From Flavobacterium rakeshii (lineage in GTDB: Bacteria; Bacteroidota; Bacteroidia; Flavobacteriales; Flavobacteriaceae), in the NCBI RefSeq assembly GCF_009741375.1, contig NZ_WOWP01000011.1, positions 124,001 through 188,000 on the forward strand: a stretch of DNA of 64,000 nucleotides. The letters are read 5' to 3'. Below, one piece after another: positions 1-8,285 of the stretch. The position numbers and the translations under genes are program-made. The notes below the pieces were generated by a model, which was not told the DNA's origin, did no database searches, and saw nothing but the letters and a program-made list of their open reading frames with translations. Every line of letters begins with the position of its first letter. Position 1 is the first letter of the stretch.

Positions 1-41
1 GCAGCAGCTCCTAATAAATAATATAATGACTTTTTAGACAT
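1..41 (-). CDS. Efflux periplasmic adaptor subunit, N-terminal fragment (window edge)
   Basis: The minus strand opens with an ATG at 41 and reads MSKKSLYYLLGAAA into the window edge, a Lys-rich start followed by a hydrophobic stretch typical of a membrane-anchored or exported protein. It begins 7 nt after the stop of a TolC-like gene. In Bacteroidota that position is usually taken by the HlyD/AcrA-type periplasmic adaptor of an RND efflux pump, so this identity is inferred from context. Only 13 full codons are visible, so no domain can be confirmed. Confidence 0.5.
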   Translation of the reverse strand, partial: MSKKSLYYLLGAA

Positions 42-47
42 AAGGTT

Positions 48-1412
48 TTAGTTTTGAGTAATTGGTATACCGAAATAGAATTCTAATATCTTAACTTTAA
101 ATATATAATCGTACTTGGTTCTAAGCACTTCACTTTGTGCGTTAGCCGAAAGTGTTTGAGCCTGATTTAGGTCAAAAACATTAATAAGCCCCACTTCATA
201 GCGTTCTTTAGCATAAACAAGCGCTTCTTTTCTGGCATCTGCCGCCGATACGGCTGCCTCATAAGCTTTTTGCGCTCCCTGTACATCTGTATAAGCAGTA
301 TACACGTTACGCTGTAAATCCAGTTCTTCCCTTTCATAAGCCAGTTTGGAACGCTCTAAGGCTATTTTAGACTTTCTCACACTATTACGGGTAGAAAAAC
401 CATTGAATATCGGCACACTTAACTGAAAACCGAAAGAATGCCCTTTATTATCCCAAAACTGATTCCAGAATGGCGGCGGTGTAATACTTACTACCTGTCC
501 GTTTTCAAAAGAAGAATAATCAGCATAGGTAACCCTAGTGTTCAGATTATAAAATCCGGTAAGTGTAGGCTGGTATGCCGCACGCGCAATTTTCACATCT
601 TGCTGAGCCACTTCAAGATTGGCCTGGGCTATTTTAATTTCTGTACGCAGTTCTCTTGCTTTATCATATACCTGCATAGGTGTATTTAGCATCACTTCAC
701 TTTCACTTAAGTCATATTCCTCATCGGCTATATCAAATTTCCAAAACTCCTCCAGCTGTAACAGCTGTGCTAGGCTAAGTTTAGAAATAAGCAATTGGTT
801 TTCTGACTGGATTACTTTTTGCCTGTCGGCCGCAACAGTTGCTTCAATATCTAAAAGATCACCTCTAGGCACCATACCTCCTTCAACAAGATCGGCAGTA
901 CGGTTTTTCTGTTCCAAATCAACTTTTAGCTGTTCCTGCTGTACTTTTAAATTCTCTTTATTAAACAGTATTTCAAGAAATGCATTAGCCACATTGAGCG
1001 AAATATCTTCTTTCATTTTGACCAATTGATACTGGCTTGCCACCAACGCCATTTTTTGCCTGCGGTATTGCTTTTGGTTTAAAAGTCCTTTGTACAGGTC
1101 AATACTGGCACTCGCACCGGCATTGGTAAACTGGGTAGTTTGCTGTTCAAGGATACCGGTAATACTTTGGGTTAAACCTATGTTCCAAAAGTGACTGGCA
1201 TTAGCATTTACTCTTGGTAAAAAATTCCCTGATGCATCACTTTTATTTACAGCAGCTAACTGAACATCAAGTCCGGCTTCCCTTATAGATATGTTTTTTT
1301 CGAGGGCATAATTTACACACTCCTCCAGCGTCCATTTCTTTTCCTGAGAAAAGGAGACAAATGCCGAAAATGAAAAAAACAATAAAAAAGTTATTCGTAG
1401 GTTGGTTTTCAT
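48..1412 (-). CDS. TolC family outer membrane efflux protein
   Basis: 454 residues, the normal size for TolC/OEP proteins. An N-terminal signal peptide ends near residue 22 (hydrophobic core, then SFSQ). The mature protein begins with the family-typical KKWTLEECVNYAL and contains two long helical repeats rich in Gln, Ala and Glu, with a second outer membrane strand region near residues 290-350 (FGFQLSVPIFNGF). It would form the trimeric outer membrane duct and periplasmic tunnel of a tripartite exporter. The gene starts an operon with the adaptor gene 7 nt downstream. The substrate cannot be told from sequence. The ATG sits about 20 nt behind a TACCTTTG -7 element. Confidence 0.93.
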   Translation of the reverse strand: MKTNLRITFLLFFSFSAFVSFSQEKKWTLEECVNYALEKNISIREAGLDVQLAAVNKSDASGNFLPRVNANASHFWNIGLTQSITGILEQQTTQFTNAGASASIDLYKGLLNQKQYRRQKMALVASQYQLVKMKEDISLNVANAFLEILFNKENLKVQQEQLKVDLEQKNRTADLVEGGMVPRGDLLDIEATVAADRQKVIQSENQLLISKLSLAQLLQLEEFWKFDIADEEYDLSESEVMLNTPMQVYDKARELRTEIKIAQANLEVAQQDVKIARAAYQPTLTGFYNLNTRVTYADYSSFENGQVVSITPPPFWNQFWDNKGHSFGFQLSVPIFNGFSTRNSVRKSKIALERSKLAYEREELDLQRNVYTAYTDVQGAQKAYEAAVSAADARKEALVYAKERYEVGLINVFDLNQAQTLSANAQSEVLRTKYDYIFKVKILEFYFGIPITQN

Positions 1413-1433
1413 AGCGTAAAAATACGGGTTTCA

Positions 1434-1441
1434 CAAAGGTA
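1434..1441 (-). promoter_or_regulatory. Bacteroidota -7 element (TACCTTTG) for the TolC operon
   Basis: Minus-strand TACCTTTG matches the Bacteroidota TAnnTTTG consensus and lies 22 nt upstream of the tolC-like ATG. No clear TTTG -33 element is visible at the expected 18-20 nt spacing, so the call rests on the -7 box and its position. Confidence 0.35.
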
Positions 1442-1550
1442 TTTAATTTATTTAAAGTAAATACCCTTGTACTCTATACTTTTAGTCGACAAGATATGGT
1501 AAATGTTACAAATTAACCCTTACATTAGCTAAAAAAAAGCCGCACACTTA

Positions 1551-2939
1551 ATGAAAAAGTTACTCGTGTTTAGTCTGTTAGCTACCATACTTACAGCCTG
1601 CTCCACAACAAAACATATACAGGCACTAAAGCCCGAACCTTCAAAAAATACACCAACGGTTTATGAAACCACAACATCGTTTATAAACCTACCCGTTACC
1701 ATATCCCTGAGTGATATTGAAAGCCAGCTCAACAAATTTTTCACCGGACTTATTTATGAAGACAATAATATTAACGATGATGATATAGCCCTGAAAATAT
1801 GGAAAACCGCTCCCATAAAATTTACTGATGAAAACGGAAAACTAAAATCAACAGTACCTATAAAAATAAATGCTAAAGTAAGATATGCCACATCGGCATT
1901 AGGGATAAACATTCAGGATACACGGGAGTTTGACCTCAATGCCATTGTAACTATGGAAAGTAATATTGGGTTAACCAACTGGGAACTCAAAACCGTTACC
2001 AGCCTGGAAAAAATTAAATGGCAGGAAAGCCCAACCACAACTATTGCCGGACAGAAAGTAGCCATTACCTACCTTATAAACCCTGCAGTAAAACTCTTTA
2101 AATCTAAAATTGAAGAGATGCTGGATAACGCCATTAAAGAAGCTACCAACTTTAAACCAAACGTACTGGATGCTCTCGACAAAATAAGCACTCCGTTTCT
2201 CTCTAACGAGCAATATGAAGCATGGTTTAAACTCAACCCAATAGAACTTTATGTGACCGATGCTGTTTTGAAAAACAAACAAATCACTATGGACATGGGA
2301 CTAAAATGCACTATGCAAACCATTATAGGTCAAAAACCAAACAATACTTTTAATAAAGATAAAGTTGTACTGAAGGCTGTAAGCAAAATGCCCGATAAGA
2401 TTAATGTAGTAGTGGCAGCAATATCGACTTACGAAAGTGCCTCAAAAATTATAACCAAAAACTTTAAAGGGCAGGAATTTGGATCCGGCAGCCAGAAGGT
2501 AACCGTAAACAATGTTGAACTATGGCATAAAGACGGAAAAATGATAATAGCCCTAAACATGTCGGGCAGTATTAACGGAACTATTTACCTTTCAGGATAT
2601 CCAAGTTATAATACCACAACACAGGAAATTTATTTTGACAGGCTGGATTATGTACTGGACACAAAAAGTGTTTTAATAAAAACCGCAAACTGGCTAGCAG
2701 AAAAAACAGTATTATTGAAAATACAGGAGAACTGCCGATACACTATAACCGAAAACCTAAATGAAGGCGAACGAAGCCTTGCCCCATACCTGGACAATTA
2801 TTCACCAATGCCGGGAATATTTGTAAACGGAAAACTAAACGGTTTTGAGTTTGATAAAATCGTGCTTACAGACAATGCTATTATAGCCTTTATAAAAACT
2901 TCAGGTACTATGAATATAAAAATAGACGGCATGAAGTAG
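1551..2939 (+). CDS. DUF4403 family lipoprotein
   Basis: 462 residues. The signal peptide has a lipobox ending ILTAC, with Cys17 as the predicted lipidated residue, so it is anchored in the outer or inner membrane and faces the periplasm or surface. The body resembles the DUF4403 family: paired beta-rich segments, with the recurring 'L.lp.tisl.dIe..lN..' signature near residues 45-70 and a C-terminal copy near 400-460. The family is proposed to be tubular-lipid-binding-like, but no function is proven. It is monocistronic, divergent from the efflux operon, and its stop codon lies inside a bidirectional terminator. Confidence 0.8.
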   Translation: MKKLLVFSLLATILTACSTTKHIQALKPEPSKNTPTVYETTTSFINLPVTISLSDIESQLNKFFTGLIYEDNNINDDDIALKIWKTAPIKFTDENGKLKSTVPIKINAKVRYATSALGINIQDTREFDLNAIVTMESNIGLTNWELKTVTSLEKIKWQESPTTTIAGQKVAITYLINPAVKLFKSKIEEMLDNAIKEATNFKPNVLDALDKISTPFLSNEQYEAWFKLNPIELYVTDAVLKNKQITMDMGLKCTMQTIIGQKPNNTFNKDKVVLKAVSKMPDKINVVVAAISTYESASKIITKNFKGQEFGSGSQKVTVNNVELWHKDGKMIIALNMSGSINGTIYLSGYPSYNTTTQEIYFDRLDYVLDTKSVLIKTANWLAEKTVLLKIQENCRYTITENLNEGERSLAPYLDNYSPMPGIFVNGKLNGFEFDKIVLTDNAIIAFIKTSGTMNIKIDGMK

Positions 2940-2951
2940 CCGTCTATTTTT
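2917..2951. terminator. Bidirectional intrinsic terminator between convergent genes
   Basis: Arms AAAAATAGACGGC and GCCGTCTATTTTT flank an 8-nt loop containing the last codons (ATG AAG TAG, loop 2931-2938) of the DUF4403 gene. The A and T tracts on the two sides let it work in both directions, serving the plus-strand lipoprotein gene and the minus-strand SCO operon that ends at 2958. Confidence 0.85.
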
Positions 2952-2957
2952 ATATTA

Positions 2958-3194
2958 TTATTCTGCCTTAGCAGTTTTCTTTTTCCTGAGTTTATAAACT
3001 GCAAATCCTACGAGACCTACAAGTATGTAAGGGAATGCCATAAGGTATACTATACCGTCGTTAACCGCCTCGGGTTTTATACCACTGTCACTACTCTCTA
3101 AAGCTGCCCTACACATTGCACATTGTGCCTGTGCACCCGCAGAAAGAAACACCACCACAAGCAGCAGTAAATATTTTTTAAGTCCGTTATTCAT
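2958..3194 (-). CDS. Small exported CxxC membrane protein, cytochrome oxidase cluster
   Basis: 78 residues. A signal peptide (KKYLLLLVVVFLSAGAQAQ) is followed at once by the motif CAMCRAALE, then an acidic stretch, then one transmembrane helix (about residues 48-68, YLMAFPYILVGLVGFAVY), then a Lys-rich cytoplasmic tail. The predicted product is a single-pass protein with its CxxC at the periplasmic face. It is the last gene of the unit SCO-like, SCO, DUF420, this gene, with a 12-nt gap to DUF420. Position and thiol pair suggest a role in oxidase copper or thiol handling. This is inference; no named family was recognised. Confidence 0.75.
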   Translation of the reverse strand: MNNGLKKYLLLLVVVFLSAGAQAQCAMCRAALESSDSGIKPEAVNDGIVYLMAFPYILVGLVGFAVYKLRKKKTAKAE

Positions 3195-3206
3195 AACGTT
3201 CTTTAT

Positions 3207-3797
3207 TTAATAGTTATAATAAGGCGATATCATCAAATAAACCACCACTCCTGTAACTGCAACATACAACCATAACGGATAGGTAATACGAGCCAGTTTT
3301 CTGTGCCTTAAAAAGCTTTTTGACAAAGCCCTCACATAAGTTAACAACACAAGCGGAATAATGATTACAGAAAGCGCTATATGAAACAAAAGGATAAACA
3401 GATAAATGTACCTTGAAAAGCCTACCTCGTTTTGTTCAGAAAGCTCTAACACGCCATTATGATTAAAGTCACCAAATACAGTAGAGTCGGCGGTCATATG
3501 GTACGCCACATACATTACTAAAAACATACATGAAAGAGTTATGGCAAACTTCATAAGGTTTTCATGTAACTTTTGTTTACCTCTTCTAATCGCCATAACA
3601 GCTACTACAAGCACCACAGCTGTAAGACCGTTAATCCCGGCATATATAGGCGGAAGGAAATACAAAGGTTCTACATCAAAACCAAAATCCTTAAGCTTAA
3701 CACTAAAAAGCACTGCAACTGCTAAAGGGATTACTATTGATAATAATATTATCCAAACCCTGTACTTTTTTTCAACACTTTGAGCTGCTGTATCCAT
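3207..3797 (-). CDS. DUF420 domain-containing membrane protein (oxidase assembly, CtaM-like)
   Basis: 196 residues with about five transmembrane helices (residues 14-33, 50-70, 83-101, 130-153, 172-190) and conserved His residues at helix ends (H78, H100, H139), as in DUF420. Related proteins are needed for maturation of heme-copper oxidases in Bacillus and Staphylococcus (CtaM). It lies 1 nt behind the SCO gene and is translated with it. An external loop carries a 12-residue stretch, D110 to E121, that fits an EF-hand calcium loop (Asp, Asn, Asn, Gly, Leu and Glu at the canonical positions); see findings. Confidence 0.85.
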   Translation of the reverse strand: MDTAAQSVEKKYRVWIILLSIVIPLAVAVLFSVKLKDFGFDVEPLYFLPPIYAGINGLTAVVLVVAVMAIRRGKQKLHENLMKFAITLSCMFLVMYVAYHMTADSTVFGDFNHNGVLELSEQNEVGFSRYIYLFILLFHIALSVIIIPLVLLTYVRALSKSFLRHRKLARITYPLWLYVAVTGVVVYLMISPYYNY

Positions 3798-3798
3798 A

Positions 3799-4425
3799 TT
3801 ATTCTGCTAATAATTTTCGTATATCTTCTTTGATTGCCTCAACACCTTCTTCCTCCAGTCCGTCATAATACAAAATAGGATTACCATATTGATCTTCCCT
3901 GCATCTTATATTACCCTCCTTATCAACAAGAGCAAACAAACCAGAGTGTTCAAAACCTCCAGGCACTTTATCGTTTTGACCTGCATAAAGGTTAAAACCT
4001 TTTTCAGCAAGGTTAAAAATATAATCCTTATCTCCCGTTAAAAAATGCCAGTTATAATGTTTAACTCCTAAATCTTCGGCGTGTTGCTTTAATACTTTCG
4101 GAGTATCATACTCCGGATTAATAGTAATAGAGGCTATACCAAACTCAGGATTTCCATAATATTCATTTTGTATCTCAACCATATTCTGGTTCATCACAGG
4201 GCAAATTGTAGGACAGGTAGAGAAAAAGAATTCTACTACATATACCTTACCCAGATAATCTTTATCAGTAATGGTTTTGTTATCCTGATCTGTCAATTCG
4301 AAAGAAGGAACAGGCCCTATCTCTACCAGATCAGATTTACTAAAGCGTTCTCCTATCTCTTTTACCGCCCAAATACCAAAAACCAGGACAATAAACGATA
4401 TACCTATATATGATTTATTTTTCAT
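3799..4425 (-). CDS. SCO1/SenC family copper chaperone for cytochrome c oxidase
   Basis: 208 residues. One N-terminal membrane anchor (about residues 6-22), then a thioredoxin-fold domain. The copper-binding residues are present: C71 and C75 in STCPTICPVM, and H160 in GGFEHSG. SCO proteins deliver copper to, or reduce, the CuA site of oxidase subunit II in the periplasm. The gene sits between a Cys-less SCO-like gene (5 nt upstream) and DUF420 (1 nt downstream), close to oxidase subunit genes, which supports a role in oxidase assembly. Confidence 0.93.
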   Translation of the reverse strand: MKNKSYIGISFIVLVFGIWAVKEIGERFSKSDLVEIGPVPSFELTDQDNKTITDKDYLGKVYVVEFFFSTCPTICPVMNQNMVEIQNEYYGNPEFGIASITINPEYDTPKVLKQHAEDLGVKHYNWHFLTGDKDYIFNLAEKGFNLYAGQNDKVPGGFEHSGLFALVDKEGNIRCREDQYGNPILYYDGLEEEGVEAIKEDIRKLLAE

Positions 4426-4430
4426 TGTAA

Positions 4431-5096
4431 TTAGATTTCTCTTTTAACCCCTTTACTCGTATTCTTTTTCAGGGCAAGTCTGTATTCCCTTAAAAGGATT
4501 TTTATATCATCGGTCATCTCATTATGAAGTTCGGCTGCAGAAAAGGTATTATAGCCATCCATAACATTATTACCTTTTTCACTTTCAACCTCACCGTTTC
4601 TTCCTCTTAAATTCCTTTTTTTATCTATAATATAAACATAAAACGACCCATAATCTTCATCAAGAGGTTGTTTGGTTTGTAATGACCTGTGAAATGCCTC
4701 TATATTTTCGGGCTCAGTAAAAAGAAATCTCCATCCCGATAAATCACTCATTCGTTTCAAATCAGAAATAACCTGTTTCACCTCTTCGTCACTACCTTTA
4801 GGAAGCAACATCACCATTTGAAAATCATCAAACTCGGCACATTTATTATAAATCTTCTGATTCAGGTTAAAAAGGCTTTCTTTTCTCTTTGTAAGATCAT
4901 CTCCGGGAAAACCAACTACGGTTATCTTATCCAGCAAATGCACCTTCATACCATTTAGAGTAGTCCCTTCCGGTAATTCATCAACATTTTCCACTACCGT
5001 AGATAAATAAAGGGAGTTATGCTTTACCATTGAGAAGTAAACATAAGCTGTTATAGGGAATATAAGCAGCAGTATAAGGACAAACTTTTTTTTCAT
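4431..5096 (-). CDS. Membrane-anchored thioredoxin-fold (SCO-like) protein without Cys pair
   Basis: 221 residues. An N-terminal hydrophobic helix (residues 4-23) anchors a periplasmic domain. Segments such as DKITVVGFPGDD near residue 60, DFQMVMLLP near 95, and GWRFLFTEPENIEAFHRSL near 125-145 follow the strand/helix order of SCO proteins, but the CxxxC is missing and the only Cys in that region is in KCAEFDD. It is the first gene of the SCO unit, 5 nt before SCO. It is probably a structural or assembly partner for the oxidase rather than a redox enzyme; this is inference from fold resemblance and position. Confidence 0.7.
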   Translation of the reverse strand: MKKKFVLILLLIFPITAYVYFSMVKHNSLYLSTVVENVDELPEGTTLNGMKVHLLDKITVVGFPGDDLTKRKESLFNLNQKIYNKCAEFDDFQMVMLLPKGSDEEVKQVISDLKRMSDLSGWRFLFTEPENIEAFHRSLQTKQPLDEDYGSFYVYIIDKKRNLRGRNGEVESEKGNNVMDGYNTFSAAELHNEMTDDIKILLREYRLALKKNTSKGVKREI

Positions 5097-5121
5097 AATA
5101 TTGAGGAGAAGTTTCCGGGTA

Positions 5122-5129
5122 CAAAAATA
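5122..5129 (-). promoter_or_regulatory. Possible -7 element (TATTTTTG) for the SCO operon
   Basis: TATTTTTG fits TAnnTTTG and lies 26 nt upstream of the SCO-like gene start, directly after the terminator of the preceding oxidase unit. No good TTTG -33 box is present, because the terminator hairpin occupies that position. Confidence 0.35.
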
Positions 5130-5161
5130 AAAAAAGGCGGTTGAAAAACCGCCTTTTTTAT
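5130..5161. terminator. Intrinsic terminator after the ctaB-coxIII-coxIV unit
   Basis: AAGGCGGTT and AACCGCCTT arms around a short A-rich loop, with A and T tracts on either side. It follows the subunit IV stop at 5178 and separates the subunit unit from the SCO unit on the minus strand. Confidence 0.85.
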
Positions 5162-5177
5162 CGTTAATATGTGCTCT

Positions 5178-5528
5178 TTAGAATATCCATTTATATTGAG
5201 AACCCTGGAACACATCAAATACATAATTACCTTCTATAAGTAAGATGAACACTAAATAGATAATTAGAAATACCAGTGGAGCTACAATAGACCATCTTAA
5301 ATTAGCCTTCTCCCCTTCAAGGTGCATGAAAGCCCACATGATATAATAAGCCTTTACTACTGTAAGGATAATAAATATCCAGTTAAGCAGGTGCATTTTA
5401 AACAAGTCAGTTTTGAAAAGGAAATCAGGTTTTACAATACCTAATGCTACCTCTACAATTGTAATTACTGACAGTAGTCCGAAAACGGTCCAGATTCTTT
5501 TTGTATTGGATTCGTGAGTATGTGCCAT
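5178..5528 (-). CDS. Cytochrome c oxidase subunit IV (caa3-type, COX4_pro family)
   Basis: 116 residues from the chosen ATG (MAHTHESNTKRIW). Three transmembrane helices near residues 14-34, 42-67 and 77-99, the usual layout of prokaryotic subunit IV. The family supports assembly or stability of subunit I/III and has no redox centre. An in-frame ATG 57 nt upstream (5585) would overlap the end of subunit III and adds a sequence unlike the family, so the start at 5528, with a 20-nt gap to subunit III, is preferred. Last gene of the ctaB-coxIII-coxIII-coxIV unit. Confidence 0.88.
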   Translation of the reverse strand: MAHTHESNTKRIWTVFGLLSVITIVEVALGIVKPDFLFKTDLFKMHLLNWIFIILTVVKAYYIMWAFMHLEGEKANLRWSIVAPLVFLIIYLVFILLIEGNYVFDVFQGSQYKWIF

Positions 5529-5548
5529 GACATTAATACTTTTAACAA

Positions 5549-6535
5549 TTAAACAAGATAGAAGAATGTAAATACAAACACCCAAACTAAGTCTACAAAG
5601 TGCCAGTAAAGACCAACTTTCTCTACCATTTCATAGCTCTTTCTTCTTTCATAAGTCCCTAATAACACGTTAAGGAAAATAATGATATTAATCATTACAC
5701 CAGAGAATACGTGGAAACCGTGGAAACCTGTAATAAAGAAGAAGAAGTTTGCAAACAATTTGTGACCGTATTCGTTTCTAATAAGGTTAGCACCCTCAAC
5801 TACATATTGAGCATCTTTAATCCTTACCAGAGATTCTTCTCTTGAAAGTACTGTCTTATGTTTATCTTTAATTACTTCTGTTCTGATTAAAACTTCAGGA
5901 TGTGCCTCAAGTCCTTTAGCAACCTCTTCAACAGTAAAGCTTGGTAAAGCTGCAGCATCTTCAAACCAAATACCATGACTTCTGGTATTATTTATACGGT
6001 CTGTTTCAATGTGAGCAGCAAAATCAGCAAGTTTCACTCTTTCGTAGCTACCATTTTCACCTTGTTTAACAAACTGAAGAATCGCACCACCTTTAGTTTC
6101 AATTGCTCCATATTCACCTTTAATGAAGTTTTTCCACTCCCAAGCCTGAGAACCTAAGAATATAAAACCTCCTACAATGGTAAGAGCCATATAAACAGCA
6201 ACCTTTGTTTTTTTCAACTGGTGACCCGCATCTACGGCAAGCACCATGGTTACTGATGAAAAGATCAGGATAAATGTCATGAACGCTACATAGTACATAG
6301 GTGCATCAACACCATGCATAAACGGAAAGTGATTAAACACCTCATCCGCAATAGGCCATGTTTCTATAAATTTAAATCTTGAAAAACCGTAAGCTGCAAG
6401 GAATCCTGAGAAAGTTAGAGCATCTGATACGATGAAAAACCACATCATCATCTTGCCGTAACTCGCACCCATAGGTTCATTACCGCCGTCCCATGTTTTA
6501 CCTGTAGTAGCTGAAGAAGTAACTGTCGCTGCCAT
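5549..6535 (-). CDS. Cytochrome c oxidase subunit III with large internal insertion
   Basis: 328 residues. Subunit III helices are recognisable: residues 28-50, 79-102, 112-133, then 260-292 (FFFFITGFHGFHVFSGV, the family's His/Glu-lined helix) and 307-327 ending HFVDLVWVFVFTFFYLV. Between helices 3 and 4 there is a soluble, charged insertion of roughly 115 residues (143-258) that ordinary subunit III lacks. The protein belongs to the integral core of the caa3 oxidase. It lies 47 nt after a second, shorter subunit III gene, an arrangement in which the two copies may form distinct parts of the supercomplex. Confidence 0.92.
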   Translation of the reverse strand: MAATVTSSATTGKTWDGGNEPMGASYGKMMMWFFIVSDALTFSGFLAAYGFSRFKFIETWPIADEVFNHFPFMHGVDAPMYYVAFMTFILIFSSVTMVLAVDAGHQLKKTKVAVYMALTIVGGFIFLGSQAWEWKNFIKGEYGAIETKGGAILQFVKQGENGSYERVKLADFAAHIETDRINNTRSHGIWFEDAAALPSFTVEEVAKGLEAHPEVLIRTEVIKDKHKTVLSREESLVRIKDAQYVVEGANLIRNEYGHKLFANFFFFITGFHGFHVFSGVMINIIIFLNVLLGTYERRKSYEMVEKVGLYWHFVDLVWVFVFTFFYLV

Positions 6536-6582
6536 AAAAGTTAGTTAATTATAAAAAGTTTCCAAATTTACATTTTTTTTTA

Positions 6583-7167
6583 TTAATAGAAATACAAAAA
6601 CAAAAACAAGTAAACCCACAAAACATCGAGAAAGTGCCAAAACATCGCACCTAACTCTATACCAAGCGTTTGAGAAGGGTTGTATTTTTGTTTAAAATGA
6701 TTATAAATTACCACCAAAAGCACAATAAGCCCGGCAAAAAGGTGAGCCATGTGTACTACAATAACAATGTAAGCAAAAGATGTTGTCACTGTACTCTCGC
6801 TACCGGTGAAAAAATAACCACTTTCTATAATCTCATTAAAGCCGTTAAACTGGCAAAAAACAAAAGTAATACCTAACGCCAGTGTAGCCAAAAGCATTGT
6901 ACCAGCCATACTATTATTACCTTTTTTTACAAAGGTTTTTGCCATATGAAACGTAATACTACTTAAAACAATAACTACAGTACTGATTAAAAAAGCCTGC
7001 GGAAGTTTAAAATCATTAAGCCAGTCGGGTCTTGATGCACTCACAACATAAGCACTCGTTAAACCGGCAAAAGTCATAAACATACTAATCATAGCAAACC
7101 AAAGCAGCATTTTCTTTGATTTTGCATTTCTTTCCATATGCTCCTGGGCAGTCATTTTCTCTACCAT
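6583..7167 (-). CDS. Cytochrome c oxidase subunit III (short copy)
   Basis: 194 residues and five predicted transmembrane helices, the standard length of bacterial subunit III. The C-terminal motif AMFWHFLDVLWVYLFLFLYFY is the family hallmark. It begins 2 nt after ctaB and is surely co-transcribed with it. A second possible start (Met5) would shorten it by four residues. Unlike the neighbouring copy it has no soluble insertion. Confidence 0.92.
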   Translation of the reverse strand: MVEKMTAQEHMERNAKSKKMLLWFAMISMFMTFAGLTSAYVVSASRPDWLNDFKLPQAFLISTVVIVLSSITFHMAKTFVKKGNNSMAGTMLLATLALGITFVFCQFNGFNEIIESGYFFTGSESTVTTSFAYIVIVVHMAHLFAGLIVLLVVIYNHFKQKYNPSQTLGIELGAMFWHFLDVLWVYLFLFLYFY

Positions 7168-7169
7168 AA

Positions 7170-8084
7170 TTATCTAATAAATTTATCTATTACATATATC
7201 ACCTGTAACAGGGAAATATATGATACACTTACCAACATAAGTTTTCGGGCAGCAGGCCCATCCATTTTTTTATAAAGCTTAATTGCATAAACAAGCATCC
7301 ATACTCCTACAAGTAACACAATAGCTGCAGAAATATAGCTTAGTTTAAGCTCACCTGTAAACCCTGTAACAGGAAGCAATGATGCTAATATTAACCAAAC
7401 AGTATATAATATGGTATACAAAGCCGTTTTCTTATCTTTTTTCCTTGTAGGAAGCATAAAGAAACCTGCCTTTTTGTAATCGTCATATAAAAACCAGCCA
7501 ATAGCCCAAAAGTGAGGAAACTGCCAGAAAAACTGAATCATGAACAGTGTACCTGCCTCAATACCAAAATTATTTGTTGCAGCTACCCACCCTAACATAT
7601 AAGGTATAGCCCCAGGAAAAGCCCCTACAAATACAGCAAGGGGTGTTTTGGTTTTTAACGGAGTATAAACACTGGTGTAAAGAAAAATTGAGATTGCCCC
7701 AAACATAGCTGTTTTAGGATTAATAGCATAAAGTATCCCTATGCCTAACACAGTAAGCAGACAACCTAACCAAAAAGCATTTTTTACAGATATTTTTCCG
7801 GAAGGAACAGGTCTGTTTTTCGTCCTGTCCATAAGGGAATCCAAGTCTTTTTCTATTATCTGGTTAAAAACATTTGATGCCCCAACCATGCAGTAACCGC
7901 CTATTCCAAGTAAAATAAATGTAACCCAGCTAAACGGATTAGCATCAGAAAAGCCTAACAGGTATCCTGCCATAGACGAAAAAACAACACTTACCGCAAG
8001 CCTTGCCTTGGTAATTGCTGTAAAATCTGCAAATAAAGACTTAACGGAAATAGGTTTTTCAGTAGTATCCAAAGTAATTTTCAT
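7170..8084 (-). CDS. ctaB: Protoheme IX farnesyltransferase (heme o synthase)
   Basis: 304 residues from the chosen start (MKITLDTTEK). A polytopic UbiA-family prenyltransferase that adds a farnesyl group to heme b, giving heme o for heme-copper oxidases. The two Asp-rich motifs are visible: NQIIEKDLDSLMDR (cytoplasmic loop 2-3) and YDDYKKAGFFMLP (loop 6-7). An in-frame ATG at 8105 is rejected because a strong promoter, with its -7 box at 8103-8110, puts the transcription start downstream of it. First gene of the oxidase subunit operon. Confidence 0.95.
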   Translation of the reverse strand: MKITLDTTEKPISVKSLFADFTAITKARLAVSVVFSSMAGYLLGFSDANPFSWVTFILLGIGGYCMVGASNVFNQIIEKDLDSLMDRTKNRPVPSGKISVKNAFWLGCLLTVLGIGILYAINPKTAMFGAISIFLYTSVYTPLKTKTPLAVFVGAFPGAIPYMLGWVAATNNFGIEAGTLFMIQFFWQFPHFWAIGWFLYDDYKKAGFFMLPTRKKDKKTALYTILYTVWLILASLLPVTGFTGELKLSYISAAIVLLVGVWMLVYAIKLYKKMDGPAARKLMLVSVSYISLLQVIYVIDKFIR

Positions 8085-8102
8085 TGTTTTCAAAAACTGG
8101 CG

Positions 8103-8134
8103 CAAAGATACTTGAAAAATTGCTTTTCATCAAA
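8103..8134 (-). promoter_or_regulatory. ctaB operon promoter (TTTG-N20-TATCTTTG)
   Basis: On the minus strand TTTG (8134-8131) is followed after 20 nt by TATCTTTG (8110-8103), matching both halves of the Bacteroidota promoter. The predicted start of transcription lies near 8097, leaving a leader of about 13 nt before the ctaB ATG at 8084 and ruling out the longer reading frame. Confidence 0.7.
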
Positions 8135-8285
8135 GCATTAGCTTTTTAAAAAGGGATTTTCTAAAAAAAATATTTTTTTTCACTACCCAACGCAACCTTT
8201 TGCAATAAATACGCATCTATATATATACAGCTGCTAAGGTAGTGCAGGTGTAACGAAAAAGAAAAATTGGGAAAAATTGCTATGA

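Noticed and set aside
5529..5585. 19-residue N-terminal extension of subunit IV
   Set aside because: It overlaps the subunit III coding end and does not resemble the family; MAHTHES is the better start.
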